This document shows, piece by piece, positions 10,800-22,129 of a stretch of 64,000 bases of DNA (its first letter is position 1; each line of letters begins with the position of its first letter). A model generated the notes under the pieces. That model saw only the letters and a list, made by a program, of their open reading frames with translations, made no database searches and was not told where the DNA came from. The stretch covers positions 248,001-312,000 of the forward strand of contig NZ_BMCF01000002.1 in NCBI RefSeq assembly GCF_014635045.1, written 5' to 3'. Source of the stretch: Staphylococcus nepalensis (lineage in GTDB: Bacteria; Bacillota; Bacilli; Staphylococcales; Staphylococcaceae). The position numbers and the translations under genes are program-made.

Positions 10800-11774
10800 A
10801 TGAGTAATAATATAATAACAATATACGGAGAAGTGCCTGAACTTATTGAAAAAAAAGCTTCCGAAATGATTGATAAATATTTAGATGCGCCAAAAGACGA
10901 CTTTAATTTCATAAAATATAATTTATATGAAAGTGATTTAGCTCCAATAATTGAAGAATCGCTTACTATGCCTTTCTTTTCTGATAAAAAAGTGGTTCTG
11001 GTACAAAATGCGTATGTATTTACTGGCGAGAAAGCACCTAAAGAACTTAATCATAATATCGACCAACTTATGAAATTTATAGAAAAATATGATGGTGAGA
11101 CCTTAATTATATTTGAAGTGAATCATGCTAAATTAGATGAAAGAAAAAAAGTAGTTAAATCTTTGAAAAAACATGCTCAAATTATAAAGATAGAGCAAAT
11201 GTCTGAAGAAGAATTGAAAAATTGGATAAAAAGTCAACTACATGAAAATTATAAAGATATTAAACAAGACGCACTTGAGTTAATTCTAGAATTGACCGGT
11301 GTAAATTTTAATGTTATTAAACAGGAAATTGAAAAATTAATACTATTTTTAGGTGAGAGAACTACAATTAACAAACAAGATGTGCATCAAATCGTTAATA
11401 GAAGTTTAGAACAAAATGTTTTTTTATTAACCGAATATATTCAAAAAAATAAAAAGACCGAAGCGATTCAATTAGTTAAAGACTTAACAGCGATGAAAGA
11501 GGAACCTATCAAATTGTTAGCATTAGTGACGAGTAATTACCGTCTGTTTTATCAAAGCAAAATATTAGGACAAAAGGGGTACAGCGGCCAACAAATAGCT
11601 AAAACGATAAATGTTCATCCTTATAGAGTCAAATTAGCTTTAAATCAAGCAAGGCATTACCAATTAGAAAGTTTGTTGAACATCATTGATAATTGTGCAG
11701 AGACTGATTATAAATTAAAGTCTTCCTATATGGATAAACAATTAATCCTTGAGTTATTTATTTTATCGCTCTAA
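10800..11774 (+). CDS. holA: DNA polymerase III delta subunit
   Basis: Clamp-loader delta subunit that opens the beta sliding clamp. The 324-residue length and the sequence pattern (N-terminal IITIYGEVPELIEKKASEMI, central INVHPYRVKLALNQA, C-terminal helical collar ending LILELFILSL) match the Firmicute family. ATG 10800 follows GAAAGGGTG; an in-frame upstream ATG at 10770 lacks support. It stands after comEC as in B. subtilis and is probably a separate unit, since about 67 bases separate them. Confidence 0.94.
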   Translation: MSNNIITIYGEVPELIEKKASEMIDKYLDAPKDDFNFIKYNLYESDLAPIIEESLTMPFFSDKKVVLVQNAYVFTGEKAPKELNHNIDQLMKFIEKYDGETLIIFEVNHAKLDERKKVVKSLKKHAQIIKIEQMSEEELKNWIKSQLHENYKDIKQDALELILELTGVNFNVIKQEIEKLILFLGERTTINKQDVHQIVNRSLEQNVFLLTEYIQKNKKTEAIQLVKDLTAMKEEPIKLLALVTSNYRLFYQSKILGQKGYSGQQIAKTINVHPYRVKLALNQARHYQLESLLNIIDNCAETDYKLKSSYMDKQLILELFILSL

Positions 11775-11822
11775 CACCGATAATTGCTGTTTTTGAATCA
11801 TTTTAAGCATTAACCACTAAAA

Positions 11823-11871
11823 TAAAAGACCATAAAAGATGATTAGGATCATCTTTACGGCCTTTTATTCA
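11823..11871. terminator. Bidirectional terminator between holA and rpsT
   Basis: An A-rich stem (ATAAAAGACCATAAAAGATGAT) pairs with ATCATCTTTACGGCCTTTTAT with a few mismatches, flanked by A and T tracts, in the gap between the convergent genes holA and rpsT. Confidence 0.6.
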
Positions 11872-11874
11872 TAA

Positions 11875-11902
11875 AAAAGTTCAAGCTAATGCTTGAACTT
11901 TT
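11875..11902 (-). terminator. Terminator of rpsT
   Basis: Perfect 12-bp stem AAAAGTTCAAGC / GCTTGAACTTTT with a TAAT loop, immediately after the rpsT stop on the minus strand and followed by a T run on that strand. Confidence 0.85.
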
Positions 11903-11904
11903 AA

Positions 11905-12156
11905 TTATTTAGCAGCTGTCATTAAAGAAGATTTAATTCTAGCAGCTTTGTTAGAATGTATTAAGTTGCGTTGAGAAGCTTTATCTACTTTTTTCAATGC
12001 AAAGCTTACTAATTGAGATTTGTCATCAGCATTTGCTTCGATTGCTGAATGAGCTCTCTTAACAGCTGTACGCATTGCATTTTTTTGTGAAATATTACGT
12101 TCCTCAGTTACACGAGTTGAATTAACACGTTTGATTGCAGATTTAATGTTTGGCAT
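11905..12156 (-). CDS. rpsT: 30S ribosomal protein S20
   Basis: Primary 16S rRNA-binding protein of the small subunit. The minus-strand product of 83 residues starts MPNIKSAIKRVNSTR and ends KAARIKSSLMTAAK, typical bS20. I take the ATG at 12156 as start: it is preceded on the minus strand by AGGAGGTGACAGAC, and the in-frame GTG at 12165 is part of that SD. The gene is divergent from lepA, an arrangement conserved in Firmicutes. Confidence 0.97.
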   Translation of the reverse strand: MPNIKSAIKRVNSTRVTEERNISQKNAMRTAVKRAHSAIEANADDKSQLVSFALKKVDKASQRNLIHSNKAARIKSSLMTAAK

Positions 12157-12165
12157 GTCTGTCAC

Positions 12166-12474
12166 CTCCTAAAAGTGTGATCTTCGCTATCAAAAATAAT
12201 TTGATTACAACAAGAAATATTTTATCAAAACAAGCAACTTTCTGCAATCATTTATTTATAATAAGGCGCGTAAACACGCGATAAATGTTACAATAATATT
12301 TATAATAGAACAAATTCAACTTTTAAATTTGTTTGGAAGTTGAATTTAAACACTTTAATTTAAATATTACACTTGGTTGTCACAAGTTTGCAATTAGTAA
12401 ACAAAAACGTTATTATATCAAAGAATGTCATACATATTTACGGGCTAGAATTATGAAAGTGAGAATGATAATAC
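12166..12474. promoter_or_regulatory. Divergent rpsT/lepA intergenic region
   Basis: A 309-base AT-rich gap between divergent genes. For lepA, TTGCAA (12388-12393) and TATTAT (12411-12416) are 17 bases apart, a good SigA candidate. Two inverted repeats are visible: CGCGT-AAAC-ACGCG at 12267-12280, in the expected rpsT promoter zone, and an 11-bp perfect one, AAATTCAACTT (12312-12322) with AAGTTGAATTT (12337-12347). No ORF is supported here. Confidence 0.55.
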
Positions 12475-14298
12475 ATGGATAAAGAAAATCGTTTAAGTAA
12501 GCGTGAAAATATAAGAAATTTTTCTATTATCGCACATATTGACCATGGTAAATCCACGTTAGCTGATAGAATTTTAGAAAACACTAAATCCGTCGAATCA
12601 CGTGAAATGCAATCACAGTTATTAGATTCCATGGATTTAGAAAGAGAACGAGGTATAACAATTAAGTTAAATGCTGTGCGTTTAAAATATGATGCAAAAG
12701 ACGGGGAAACATATACATTTCATTTAATTGATACACCTGGACACGTAGATTTTACCTATGAAGTTTCTAGATCGTTAGCAGCCTGTGAAGGTGCAATTTT
12801 AATTGTAGATGCTGCTCAAGGTATAGAAGCTCAAACATTAGCTAATGTTTATTTAGCATTAGATAATGATTTGGAATTATTACCAGTTGTAAATAAAATC
12901 GATTTACCAGCAGCAGAACCTGAACGTGTGAAACAAGAGGTAGAGGATGTTATAGGTCTCGATCAAGACGATGTTGTCTTAGCAAGTGCAAAATCGAATA
13001 TTGGTATTGAAGATATATTAGAAAAAATAGTAGAAGTAGTTCCTCCACCAGAAGGCGATCCGGAAGCACCGTTGAGAGCGCTAATTTTTGATTCTGAATA
13101 TGATCCGTACAGAGGTGTTATATCTTCCATCAGAATTGTTGAAGGCACATTGAAAAACGGAGATCAAATAAAAATGATGGCTACAGGAAAATCTTTTGAA
13201 GTAACTGAAGTAGGTTTCAACACACCGAAACAATTACCTGTAGATGCTTTAACAGTTGGTGATGTCGGGTATGTTATCGCCAATATTAAAAATGTGGATG
13301 ATTCTCGAGTTGGGGACACGATTACACATGTGCAACGTCCGGCCGCAGAACCCTTAAAAGGTTATAAAAAGATGAACCCAATGGTTTTTTGTGGTTTATT
13401 CCCAATAGATAATAAAGATTATAATGACTTGCGTGAAGCGTTAGAAAAATTACAATTAAATGATGCTTCATTGGAATTTGAGCCTGAATCATCTCAAGCG
13501 CTAGGATTTGGTTACAGAACAGGCTTCTTAGGTATGTTACATATGGAGATTATCCAAGAACGTATTGAACGTGAGTTTGGGATAGAACTTATTGCTACAG
13601 CGCCATCAGTGATTTATGAATGTATCATGAAAAATGGCGATGAAATTTCTGTTGATAATCCTGCGCATATGCCTGAAAGAGATCAAATTGATACAATATA
13701 TGAACCGTTTGTAAGAGCGACTATGATGGTACCAAATGATTACGTAGGTGCTGTTATGGAACTATGTCAACGTAAACGTGGTCAATTCATTAACATGGAA
13801 TATTTAGATGATATTCGAGTTAATATTATATATGAAATCCCCTTATCAGAAGTCGTATTTGATTTCTTTGACCAACTTAAATCAAATACAAAAGGATATG
13901 CTTCATTTGATTATGAATTTATAGATAATAAAGAAAGTGATTTAGTCAAAATGGACATATTGTTAAATGGCGAGAAGGTTGATGCACTTAGCTTCATAGT
14001 TCATAAAGAATTTGCTTACGAAAGAGGTAAGGCGTTAGTCGAAAAATTAAAAACCCTAATACCAAGACAGCAATTTGAAGTACCTGTTCAAGCAGCAGTT
14101 GGTCAAAAAATCATAGCGCGTACAAACATTAAGTCGATGGGTAAAAATGTATTGTCGAAATGCTATGGTGGCGACATCAGCCGTAAAAGAAAATTATTAG
14201 AAAAACAAAAAGCCGGTAAAGCAAAAATGAAAGCGGTAGGGAACGTAGAAATTCCTCAAGATGCTTTCTTAGCAGTGCTTAAAATGGACGAAGATTAA
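12475..14298 (+). CDS. lepA: Elongation factor 4 (LepA)
   Basis: Ribosome-associated translational GTPase that acts on stalled or assembling ribosomes. G1 is AHIDHGKST (20-28), the switch segment ERERGITI is near 56-63, G3 is DTPGHVDF (86-93) and G4 is NKIDLP. The C-terminal domain ends with [21 protein letters not shown], the lepA-specific tail. At 607 residues it is complete. ATG 12475 is preceded by a GAAAGTGAG-like SD. It is monocistronic, closed by the terminator at 14312-14351. Confidence 0.97.
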   Translation: MDKENRLSKRENIRNFSIIAHIDHGKSTLADRILENTKSVESREMQSQLLDSMDLERERGITIKLNAVRLKYDAKDGETYTFHLIDTPGHVDFTYEVSRSLAACEGAILIVDAAQGIEAQTLANVYLALDNDLELLPVVNKIDLPAAEPERVKQEVEDVIGLDQDDVVLASAKSNIGIEDILEKIVEVVPPPEGDPEAPLRALIFDSEYDPYRGVISSIRIVEGTLKNGDQIKMMATGKSFEVTEVGFNTPKQLPVDALTVGDVGYVIANIKNVDDSRVGDTITHVQRPAAEPLKGYKKMNPMVFCGLFPIDNKDYNDLREALEKLQLNDASLEFEPESSQALGFGYRTGFLGMLHMEIIQERIEREFGIELIATAPSVIYECIMKNGDEISVDNPAHMPERDQIDTIYEPFVRATMMVPNDYVGAVMELCQRKRGQFINMEYLDDIRVNIIYEIPLSEVVFDFFDQLKSNTKGYASFDYEFIDNKESDLVKMDILLNGEKVDALSFIVHKEFAYERGKALVEKLKTLIPRQQFEVPVQAAVGQKIIARTNIKSMGKNVLSKCYGGDISRKRKLLEKQKAGKAKMKAVGNVEIPQDAFLAVLKMDED

Positions 14299-14311
14299 TA
14301 TAAATTTAACA

Positions 14312-14351
14312 TTGGGGCCTTAAATCCATTCGATTTATGCCCCAGTTTTTT
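14312..14351 (+). terminator. Terminator after lepA
   Basis: TGGGGCCTTAAATC pairs with GATTTATGCCCCA, with a GGGGC/GCCCC base, followed by a GTTTTTT tract. Confidence 0.85.
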
Positions 14352-14395
14352 GTTATATTCATTAAATTTTATTTATGAAAGAAGGTGATCGCAAA

Positions 14396-15520
14396 ATGGA
14401 AGTGAAAAGCGCATATATTCATATCCCTTTCTGTGTGAGAATTTGTACTTATTGCGATTTCAATAAATACTTTATACAAAACCAGCCAGTCGACCAATAC
14501 TTAGATTGTTTGATTACGGAAATGAACCAAAGTGAAGTTAGAACATTAGATACAGTTTTTGTTGGCGGGGGAACGCCTACTGCATTGTCACATGAGCAGT
14601 TAGAAAAACTATTAGTCGCTATCACTGATATATTTGAGATTAAAGGTGAATTTAGTTTTGAAGCTAATCCAGACGAATTGACGCTAGATAAAGTTCAACT
14701 TCTGAAAGATTATGGTGTTAATAGACTTTCTATGGGTGTTCAAACATTTAAACCTGAATTACTAGAAATTTTAGGTAGATCACATCAAACTGAAGATATC
14801 TATAATGCGGTAACTAATGCTAGAAAAGTTGGTATTCCTTCAATAAGTTTAGATTTAATGTATCACTTACCAAAACAAACTTTAGAAGACTTTAAAGATA
14901 GTTTAGAAAAAGCGCTATCTATGGACATTGATCATATTTCTAGTTACGGGTTGATTTTAGAGCCTAAAACACAGTTTTATAATATGTATCGCAAGGGACA
15001 GTTAAAAATTCCAAATGAAGATATTGGGGAAGAAATGTATGAGTATTTATTAAATAGAATGAACCAATCTGAATTGCATCAATATGAAATTTCAAACTTT
15101 GGTAAAGCAGGACACGAATCTGAACATAATAAAGTTTATTGGAAAAACGAAGGATATTACGGATTTGGCGCAGGAGCGAGCGGTTATGTTAATGGAGAAC
15201 GTTATAATAATGTAAACCCAGTAAACCATTATATTAAAAAAATACAAAATAATGAAAGACCTATCTTAGATTCAACTTACCCTACAGAAAATGAACAAAT
15301 GGAAGAAGAAATGTTTCTAGGATTAAGAATGAACCAAGGTGTTAGCCGAGAACGTTTTTATCAAAAATTTAATAAAACGGTGGACGATGTATATAGTGAA
15401 GCAATACAAGATTTACTTCAACGTGAACTTATTCTCGATAATGGTGGGTATATCTCATTGACAGAAAGAGGAAAGGTAATAGGGAATCTAGTGTTTGAAT
15501 CATTTTTATTAAATGTTTAA
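14396..15520 (+). CDS. hemW: Radical SAM heme chaperone HemW
   Basis: HemN-like radical SAM protein of the HemW subgroup, which inserts heme rather than oxidising coproporphyrinogen. The cluster motif CVRICTYCDF places C13, C17 and C20, and the DF after the third cysteine is HemW-like (HemN has an extra cysteine there). GGGTPT follows and a HemN C-terminal domain ends the protein. The start at ATG 14396 (374 aa) fits SD AAGGTG at 14382-14387; the upstream in-frame ATG 14375 precedes that SD. Located just before hrcA, as in other staphylococci. Confidence 0.93.
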   Translation: MEVKSAYIHIPFCVRICTYCDFNKYFIQNQPVDQYLDCLITEMNQSEVRTLDTVFVGGGTPTALSHEQLEKLLVAITDIFEIKGEFSFEANPDELTLDKVQLLKDYGVNRLSMGVQTFKPELLEILGRSHQTEDIYNAVTNARKVGIPSISLDLMYHLPKQTLEDFKDSLEKALSMDIDHISSYGLILEPKTQFYNMYRKGQLKIPNEDIGEEMYEYLLNRMNQSELHQYEISNFGKAGHESEHNKVYWKNEGYYGFGAGASGYVNGERYNNVNPVNHYIKKIQNNERPILDSTYPTENEQMEEEMFLGLRMNQGVSRERFYQKFNKTVDDVYSEAIQDLLQRELILDNGGYISLTERGKVIGNLVFESFLLNV

Positions 15521-15546
15521 TTTTTTTGAAAAACTGAGCCTTTAAC

Positions 15547-15607
15547 GTTGACTTACTTTGACCAATTTGATAAATTATAATTAGCACTTGAAACAGAAGA
15601 GTGCTAA
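15547..15607 (+). promoter_or_regulatory. hrcA operon promoter with CtsR site and CIRCE
   Basis: CIRCE is at 15581-15607: TTAGCACTT, 9 bases, GAGTGCTAA (one departure from the consensus arm TTAGCACTC). Upstream, 15547-15563 reads on the minus strand GGTCAAA-GTA-AGTCAAC, a near match to the CtsR heptad tandem RGTCAAA-N3-RGTCAAA. A SigA-like promoter TTACTT (15553-15558), 17-base spacer and TATAAT (15576-15581) is overlapped by the CtsR box at its -35, and CIRCE begins at the end of the -10. Dual HrcA/CtsR control of dnaK is known in S. aureus. Confidence 0.88.
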
Positions 15608-15620
15608 TGAGGTGAATAAC

Positions 15621-16601
15621 ATGATTAGTGATAGGCAATTGAGCATTTTAAATGCAATTGTTGAAGATTATGTTGATTTAGGTCAACCAATTGGTTCAAA
15701 AACACTGATTGAACGACATAAATTAAATGTTAGTCCTGCTACTATTAGAAATGAGATGAAACAACTAGAAGAACTTCGTTTAATAGAGAAAACACATACT
15801 TCATCAGGACGTTCTCCATCAGAGTCAGGCATCAGATACTATGTGAATCAATTATTGCAGCAAACATCTCATCATCGACACAAAAAAATGCAACGTTTAA
15901 GAGAATTGTTGGTGGAAAACCATTATGATATTTCCTCAGCTTTGAGCGAATTTGCAAATGAACTTTCAATCGCTTCTCAATATACAACGTTGGTAATGCG
16001 TCCAAATCACAAAAAAGATATTATTAATAACATTCACTTGATTCGAGCAAATGCTTATTTGGTCATTATGGTTGTTGTTTTTACTTCAGGTCATGTGGAA
16101 AATTTGCATTTGGTATCTAAGGTGCCCTTATCGAGTGATGAATTGACGAATATAGCTAACTTTGTGACTGCGACCTATAATGAATTAAACAACCAGCGCT
16201 TTGAAAATGAACTTAATGCTTTTGTAAAATCAGACTTTGAAAAAGATTTTATAAAAGATATGCTAGATACTATAGAAGTTCATTTTGATAATCAAAGTAA
16301 TGGCATTTATATGGGTGGAAAGGTTAAACTAATTGATGCGTTAAATGAATCAAACGTGGCATCTATTCAACCTATATTGCAGTATATCGAATCAAATAAG
16401 ATTACTCAGTTGCTTGATGAAATGTCAAATTCATCAATAAATGTTAAGATTGGACACGAAATTGAATCAAGTTTAAGTGACATTTCTATCGTCACAACGC
16501 AATATCACATTGACGATAGACTTAAAGGTCAAATCGCTGTTATCGGACCAACAGCAATGAATTATCAGAATGTAATACGATTACTAAATACGATTTGGTA
16601 A
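15621..16601 (+). CDS. hrcA: Heat-inducible repressor HrcA
   Basis: Repressor that binds CIRCE; its activity depends on GroEL. An N-terminal winged-helix domain ([39 protein letters not shown]) precedes the dimerisation and inserted domains. The start is ATG 15621 behind GAGGTGA (326 aa); upstream in-frame starts would lie inside the CIRCE element. It is autoregulated by the adjacent CIRCE and CtsR sites. The gene for grpE follows within 26 bases. Confidence 0.95.
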   Translation: MISDRQLSILNAIVEDYVDLGQPIGSKTLIERHKLNVSPATIRNEMKQLEELRLIEKTHTSSGRSPSESGIRYYVNQLLQQTSHHRHKKMQRLRELLVENHYDISSALSEFANELSIASQYTTLVMRPNHKKDIINNIHLIRANAYLVIMVVVFTSGHVENLHLVSKVPLSSDELTNIANFVTATYNELNNQRFENELNAFVKSDFEKDFIKDMLDTIEVHFDNQSNGIYMGGKVKLIDALNESNVASIQPILQYIESNKITQLLDEMSNSSINVKIGHEIESSLSDISIVTTQYHIDDRLKGQIAVIGPTAMNYQNVIRLLNTIW

Positions 16602-16627
16602 TTAAGAATTGTATTGGAGGGCAGACA

Positions 16628-17254
16628 ATGGCAGAAAAAAATGAATCAGTATTCGAAGAAAACGAAAAAACTGAAGATATGCAACAAGAATCTAGCGAAG
16701 ACCAAATTACTTCAGTTGAAGATACTGAGGAAATGACAGATGAACCACAAGAAAATCTGCAGGAGGAGAATTCTGAAGAAACTGAAACAGAAATCGATCC
16801 TAAAGATGAAGAAATTCAACAGTTAAAAAACAATGTTCAAGAACAAGAAGAAAAATATTTGAGATTGTATGCTGAATTTGAAAATTACAAGCGTAGAATC
16901 CAAAAAGAAAATCAAACGATGAAAGAATATAAAGCACAAGATGTTTTAAATGATATTTTACCTACTATAGATAATATTGAACGTGCTTTACAAATTGAAG
17001 GCGAAGATGAGCAATTTAAATCACTACAAAAAGGTGTAGATATGGTTTATGAAAGCTTATTGAGCGCCCTAAAAAACAACGGTTTAGAAAAAATTGAAGC
17101 TGAAGGTCAACAATTTGATCCGAATGTACACCAAGCTGTAGTTCAAGATGATAACCCAGATTTTGAATCAGGAGAAATCACGCAAGAATTACAAACTGGT
17201 TACAAGTTGAAGGATCGAGTATTAAGACCTTCAATGGTTAAAGTAAATCAATAA
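16628..17254 (+). CDS. grpE: Nucleotide exchange factor GrpE
   Basis: Cochaperone that releases ADP from DnaK. It has a long, highly acidic disordered N-terminus (about 1-60), a coiled-coil (about 65-110) with [17 protein letters not shown], and the beta-wing domain with DPNVHQAV and RPSMVKV at the end. ATG 16628 follows TTGGAGGGC; the in-frame candidate at 16595 overlaps the end of hrcA and lacks support. 208 residues is normal for staphylococci. Confidence 0.96.
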   Translation: MAEKNESVFEENEKTEDMQQESSEDQITSVEDTEEMTDEPQENLQEENSEETETEIDPKDEEIQQLKNNVQEQEEKYLRLYAEFENYKRRIQKENQTMKEYKAQDVLNDILPTIDNIERALQIEGEDEQFKSLQKGVDMVYESLLSALKNNGLEKIEAEGQQFDPNVHQAVVQDDNPDFESGEITQELQTGYKLKDRVLRPSMVKVNQ

Positions 17255-17284
17255 TTTTTATTGATGAAAACACCAAATTTTTAA

Positions 17285-19150
<1,866 letters not shown>

Positions 19151-19214
19151 GTTTAGTCATTATCTAATTAATTGTTATTGATAGTAAAATATGACACAAT
19201 TGCTTAGCCAAATT

Positions 19215-19251
19215 AAGTCAAAGTCAATTGAACATTGGCTTTGACTTTTTC
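19215..19251 (+). terminator. dnaK-dnaJ intergenic hairpin
   Basis: AAGTCAAAGTCAA (19215-19227) pairs with TTGGCTTTGACTT (19235-19247), with one G-U pair, followed by a T tract. Being inside the operon, it probably causes partial termination or protects 3' ends and so lowers dnaJ relative to dnaK (inference). Confidence 0.75.
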
Positions 19252-19295
19252 CTTTTTAATAAGTGATTTAATAAAATGTAAAAGGAGAGATAAAA

Positions 19296-20426
19296 GTGGC
19301 CAAAAGAGATTATTATGAAGTCTTAGGTGTTAGTAAAGACGCTTCTAAAGATGAAATAAAAAAGGCTTACCGTAAATTATCAAAAAAATATCATCCAGAT
19401 ATTAATAAAGAAGAAGGCGCAGATGCAAAATTCAAGGAAATATCAGAAGCTTATGAAGTTTTAAGTGATGAAAACAAACGTGCCAATTACGACCAATTTG
19501 GTCATGACGGACCACAAGGTGGTTTTGGTGGCCAAGGATTTGGCGGTCAAGATTTTGGTGGTTTCGGCGGCGGCTTCGAAGATATATTCAGCTCATTCTT
19601 TGGAGGAGGACGTCAACGTGACCCGAATGCTCCTAGAAAAGGTGATGACCTACAGTACACAATGACGGTAACGTTTGAAGAAGCTGTGTTTGGTACAGAT
19701 AAAGAGATTTCCATACGTAAAGACGTAACTTGTCACACTTGTGATGGCGAAGGTGCTAAACCAGGAACTAAAAAGAAAACATGTCACTATTGTAATGGTT
19801 CGGGCCATGTAGCAGTTGAACAAAATACTATTTTAGGTCGAGTGAGAACTGAAAAAGTTTGTCCAGTATGTAGCGGTTCAGGTCAAGAATTTGAAGAACC
19901 TTGTCCAACTTGCCATGGTAAAGGAACTGAAAATAAAACAGTTAAAATTAACGTGACTGTACCTGAAGGTGTAGACAATGAGCAACAAATTAGATTAGCT
20001 GGCGAAGGTGCACCAGGAGAAAACGGTGGACCGCAAGGTGATTTATACATTGTATTTAGAGTTAAACCTTCAGAAACTTTTGAAAGAGATGGCGATGATA
20101 TCTATTTCTTACAAAGTATTAGTATCGCGCAAGCAACGCTTGGTGATGAAGTGAAGGTGCCTACATTAAAAGGACATGTTATGTTAGCAATACCTGCTGG
20201 TACGCAGTCTGGAAAACAATTCCGGCTTAAAGAAAAAGGTATCAAAAATGTTCATGGTTATGGTTATGGTGACTTGTTCGTTAATGTGAAAGTAGTTACA
20301 CCAACTAAAATTAATGAACGCCAAAAAGAATTATTACGAGAATTTGCTGAAATTGATGGTGAATCATTAAGTGAACAACCTTCAAATTTTAAAGATAAAG
20401 CAAAAAGATTCTTTAAAGGAGAATAA
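19296..20426 (+). CDS. dnaJ: Chaperone DnaJ (Hsp40)
   Basis: Stimulates DnaK ATPase. The J-domain carries HPD at 33-35, a glycine/phenylalanine-rich linker spans about 70-105, and four CxxCxGxG zinc repeats lie at about 146-210 ([32 protein letters not shown]). The C-terminal substrate-binding domains follow. The start is GTG 19296 with SD AAAGGAGAG. prmA starts four bases after the stop, showing the operon continues past dnaJ. Confidence 0.97.
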   Translation: MAKRDYYEVLGVSKDASKDEIKKAYRKLSKKYHPDINKEEGADAKFKEISEAYEVLSDENKRANYDQFGHDGPQGGFGGQGFGGQDFGGFGGGFEDIFSSFFGGGRQRDPNAPRKGDDLQYTMTVTFEEAVFGTDKEISIRKDVTCHTCDGEGAKPGTKKKTCHYCNGSGHVAVEQNTILGRVRTEKVCPVCSGSGQEFEEPCPTCHGKGTENKTVKINVTVPEGVDNEQQIRLAGEGAPGENGGPQGDLYIVFRVKPSETFERDGDDIYFLQSISIAQATLGDEVKVPTLKGHVMLAIPAGTQSGKQFRLKEKGIKNVHGYGYGDLFVNVKVVTPTKINERQKELLREFAEIDGESLSEQPSNFKDKAKRFFKGE

Positions 20427-20429
20427 AAT

Positions 20430-21368
20430 ATGAACTGGACCGAAATTTCAATCACTGCAAATCATCAAGCAGTACCAATCATTTCCAATATTTTGGAAGA
20501 ATTCGGATCAAATGGCGTTGTAATTGAAGATTCTCAAGATCTTCAAAATGGACTGACAGACAAATTTGGTGAGATTTATGAATTAAATCCTGAAGATTAT
20601 CCAGCTAATGGTGTTAGAGTTAAAGCATATTTTAATGAAATTAAATATACTCAAGATTTTGAACATAAATTAATTCGTAAAATAAAAAGTATTGAAGTAT
20701 TAGATGCTAAATTGTTTGAATATGAACAACAAACGATTCAAGAACATGATTGGGAAAATGAATGGAAAAATTATTTTCACCCATTTCGAGCTTCTGAAAA
20801 ATTTACAATTGTCCCAAGTTGGGAAACATACCAAAAAGAAGACGCAAACGAAATGTGTATTGAATTAGACCCTGGAATGGCTTTTGGTACAGGTGATCAT
20901 CCTACTACAAGTATGTGTCTAAAAGCGATTGAGAAATTTGTTAAATCAGAGGATTCAGTGATTGATGTTGGAACAGGTTCAGGTATATTAAGCATTGCAT
21001 CTCATTTATTAGGCGTAAAACGTATCAAAGCTTTAGATGTTGATGAAATGGCAATTAAAGTAGCAAAAGAAAATTTTGAAAAAAATCATTGCGAAGCAGC
21101 GATTGAGGCTGTGCCGGGAAATTTACTCACAGAAGAAACAGAAAAATTTGATGTCGTTATTGCTAATATTCTAGCTCATATTATTGAAGAAATGATAGAA
21201 GATGCTTATAATACGTTAAATAAAGAGGGTTATTTTATAACCTCAGGTATTATTGTTGAGAAACATGAAGCAATTTTAAATCAAATGAAGCGCATAGGTT
21301 TTAAAATCAATTCTATTAATCATGACAACGGTTGGGTATGTATCGTTGGACAGAAAGTGAGCGAATAA
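20430..21368 (+). CDS. prmA: Ribosomal protein L11 methyltransferase
   Basis: Methylates uL11 on the large subunit. An N-terminal recognition domain is followed by a linker containing FHPFRAS and [16 protein letters not shown], and the SAM motif [15 protein letters not shown]; the NILAHII segment is catalytic-domain typical. 312 residues. SD AAAGGAG overlaps the end of dnaJ. Co-transcription with dnaJ is conserved in Firmicutes and places it under heat-shock control by inference. Confidence 0.96.
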   Translation: MNWTEISITANHQAVPIISNILEEFGSNGVVIEDSQDLQNGLTDKFGEIYELNPEDYPANGVRVKAYFNEIKYTQDFEHKLIRKIKSIEVLDAKLFEYEQQTIQEHDWENEWKNYFHPFRASEKFTIVPSWETYQKEDANEMCIELDPGMAFGTGDHPTTSMCLKAIEKFVKSEDSVIDVGTGSGILSIASHLLGVKRIKALDVDEMAIKVAKENFEKNHCEAAIEAVPGNLLTEETEKFDVVIANILAHIIEEMIEDAYNTLNKEGYFITSGIIVEKHEAILNQMKRIGFKINSINHDNGWVCIVGQKVSE

Positions 21369-21371
21369 GCA

Positions 21372-22124
21372 ATGCAGAGATATTTTATTGACCAAAACGC
21401 TGATATACATCAGCGTTTTTTTATTACAGATTCAAATGATATTCACCACATCACTAATGTAATGCGATATCAAAAAAACGATAAGATTATAATTACTTTT
21501 GCAGATCAAAAAGTTTATAAATGTCAAATTGAAGTGATAGAGCCAAATCGTATTGGAATAAATTTAATTGAAGCAGTTGATATAAATACAGAACTGCCAC
21601 AACATATAACACTCTGTAGTGGGTTAATTAAGGCTGATAAATATGAATGGATGATCCAAAAATCTACAGAATTAGGAGCAAGTCAATTTATTGCTGTAGG
21701 TATGCAAAGGTCAGTTGTAAAACTAAACGATAGTAAAATAACAAAGAAATTAGAACGTTGGCAAAAAATTATAAAAGAGGCTGCTGAACAAAGTTATCGA
21801 TTAATCATCCCAGAAATAGAGTACAAGTCGAATTTAAAAGAAATCTATGGTATTATTGATGAATATGATTATGTATTGATTGCCTATGAAGAATCTGCTA
21901 AGTGTGGGGAATTAAGTAATTTTAAAGCAGTTGTTCAGAGATTTAAACCTGGTGATCGCGTATTAATCATTTTCGGACCAGAAGGCGGTTTTGCTGAAGA
22001 AGAAATTAAGTTATTTGAAAATTCAGCATATCAGATTGGTCTTGGTCCTAGAATATTAAGAGCTGAAACAGCACCTTTATATACTTTAAGTGCGGTAAGC
22101 TTTCAAAAAGATTTATTGGGGTGA
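21372..22124 (+). CDS. rsmE: 16S rRNA (uracil1498-N3)-methyltransferase
   Basis: SPOUT-class methyltransferase modifying U1498 of 16S rRNA. An N-terminal PUA-like domain precedes the knotted catalytic domain with IQKSTELGAS and the SAM-binding knot IIFGPEGGFAEEE followed by LGPRILRAETAPLY. 250 residues. It follows the prmA stop by three bases, with the SD AGCGAATAAGC weak, so translation is probably coupled; mtaB begins near its end. Confidence 0.95.
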   Translation: MQRYFIDQNADIHQRFFITDSNDIHHITNVMRYQKNDKIIITFADQKVYKCQIEVIEPNRIGINLIEAVDINTELPQHITLCSGLIKADKYEWMIQKSTELGASQFIAVGMQRSVVKLNDSKITKKLERWQKIIKEAAEQSYRLIIPEIEYKSNLKEIYGIIDEYDYVLIAYEESAKCGELSNFKAVVQRFKPGDRVLIIFGPEGGFAEEEIKLFENSAYQIGLGPRILRAETAPLYTLSAVSFQKDLLG

Positions 22125-22129
22125 TATTT

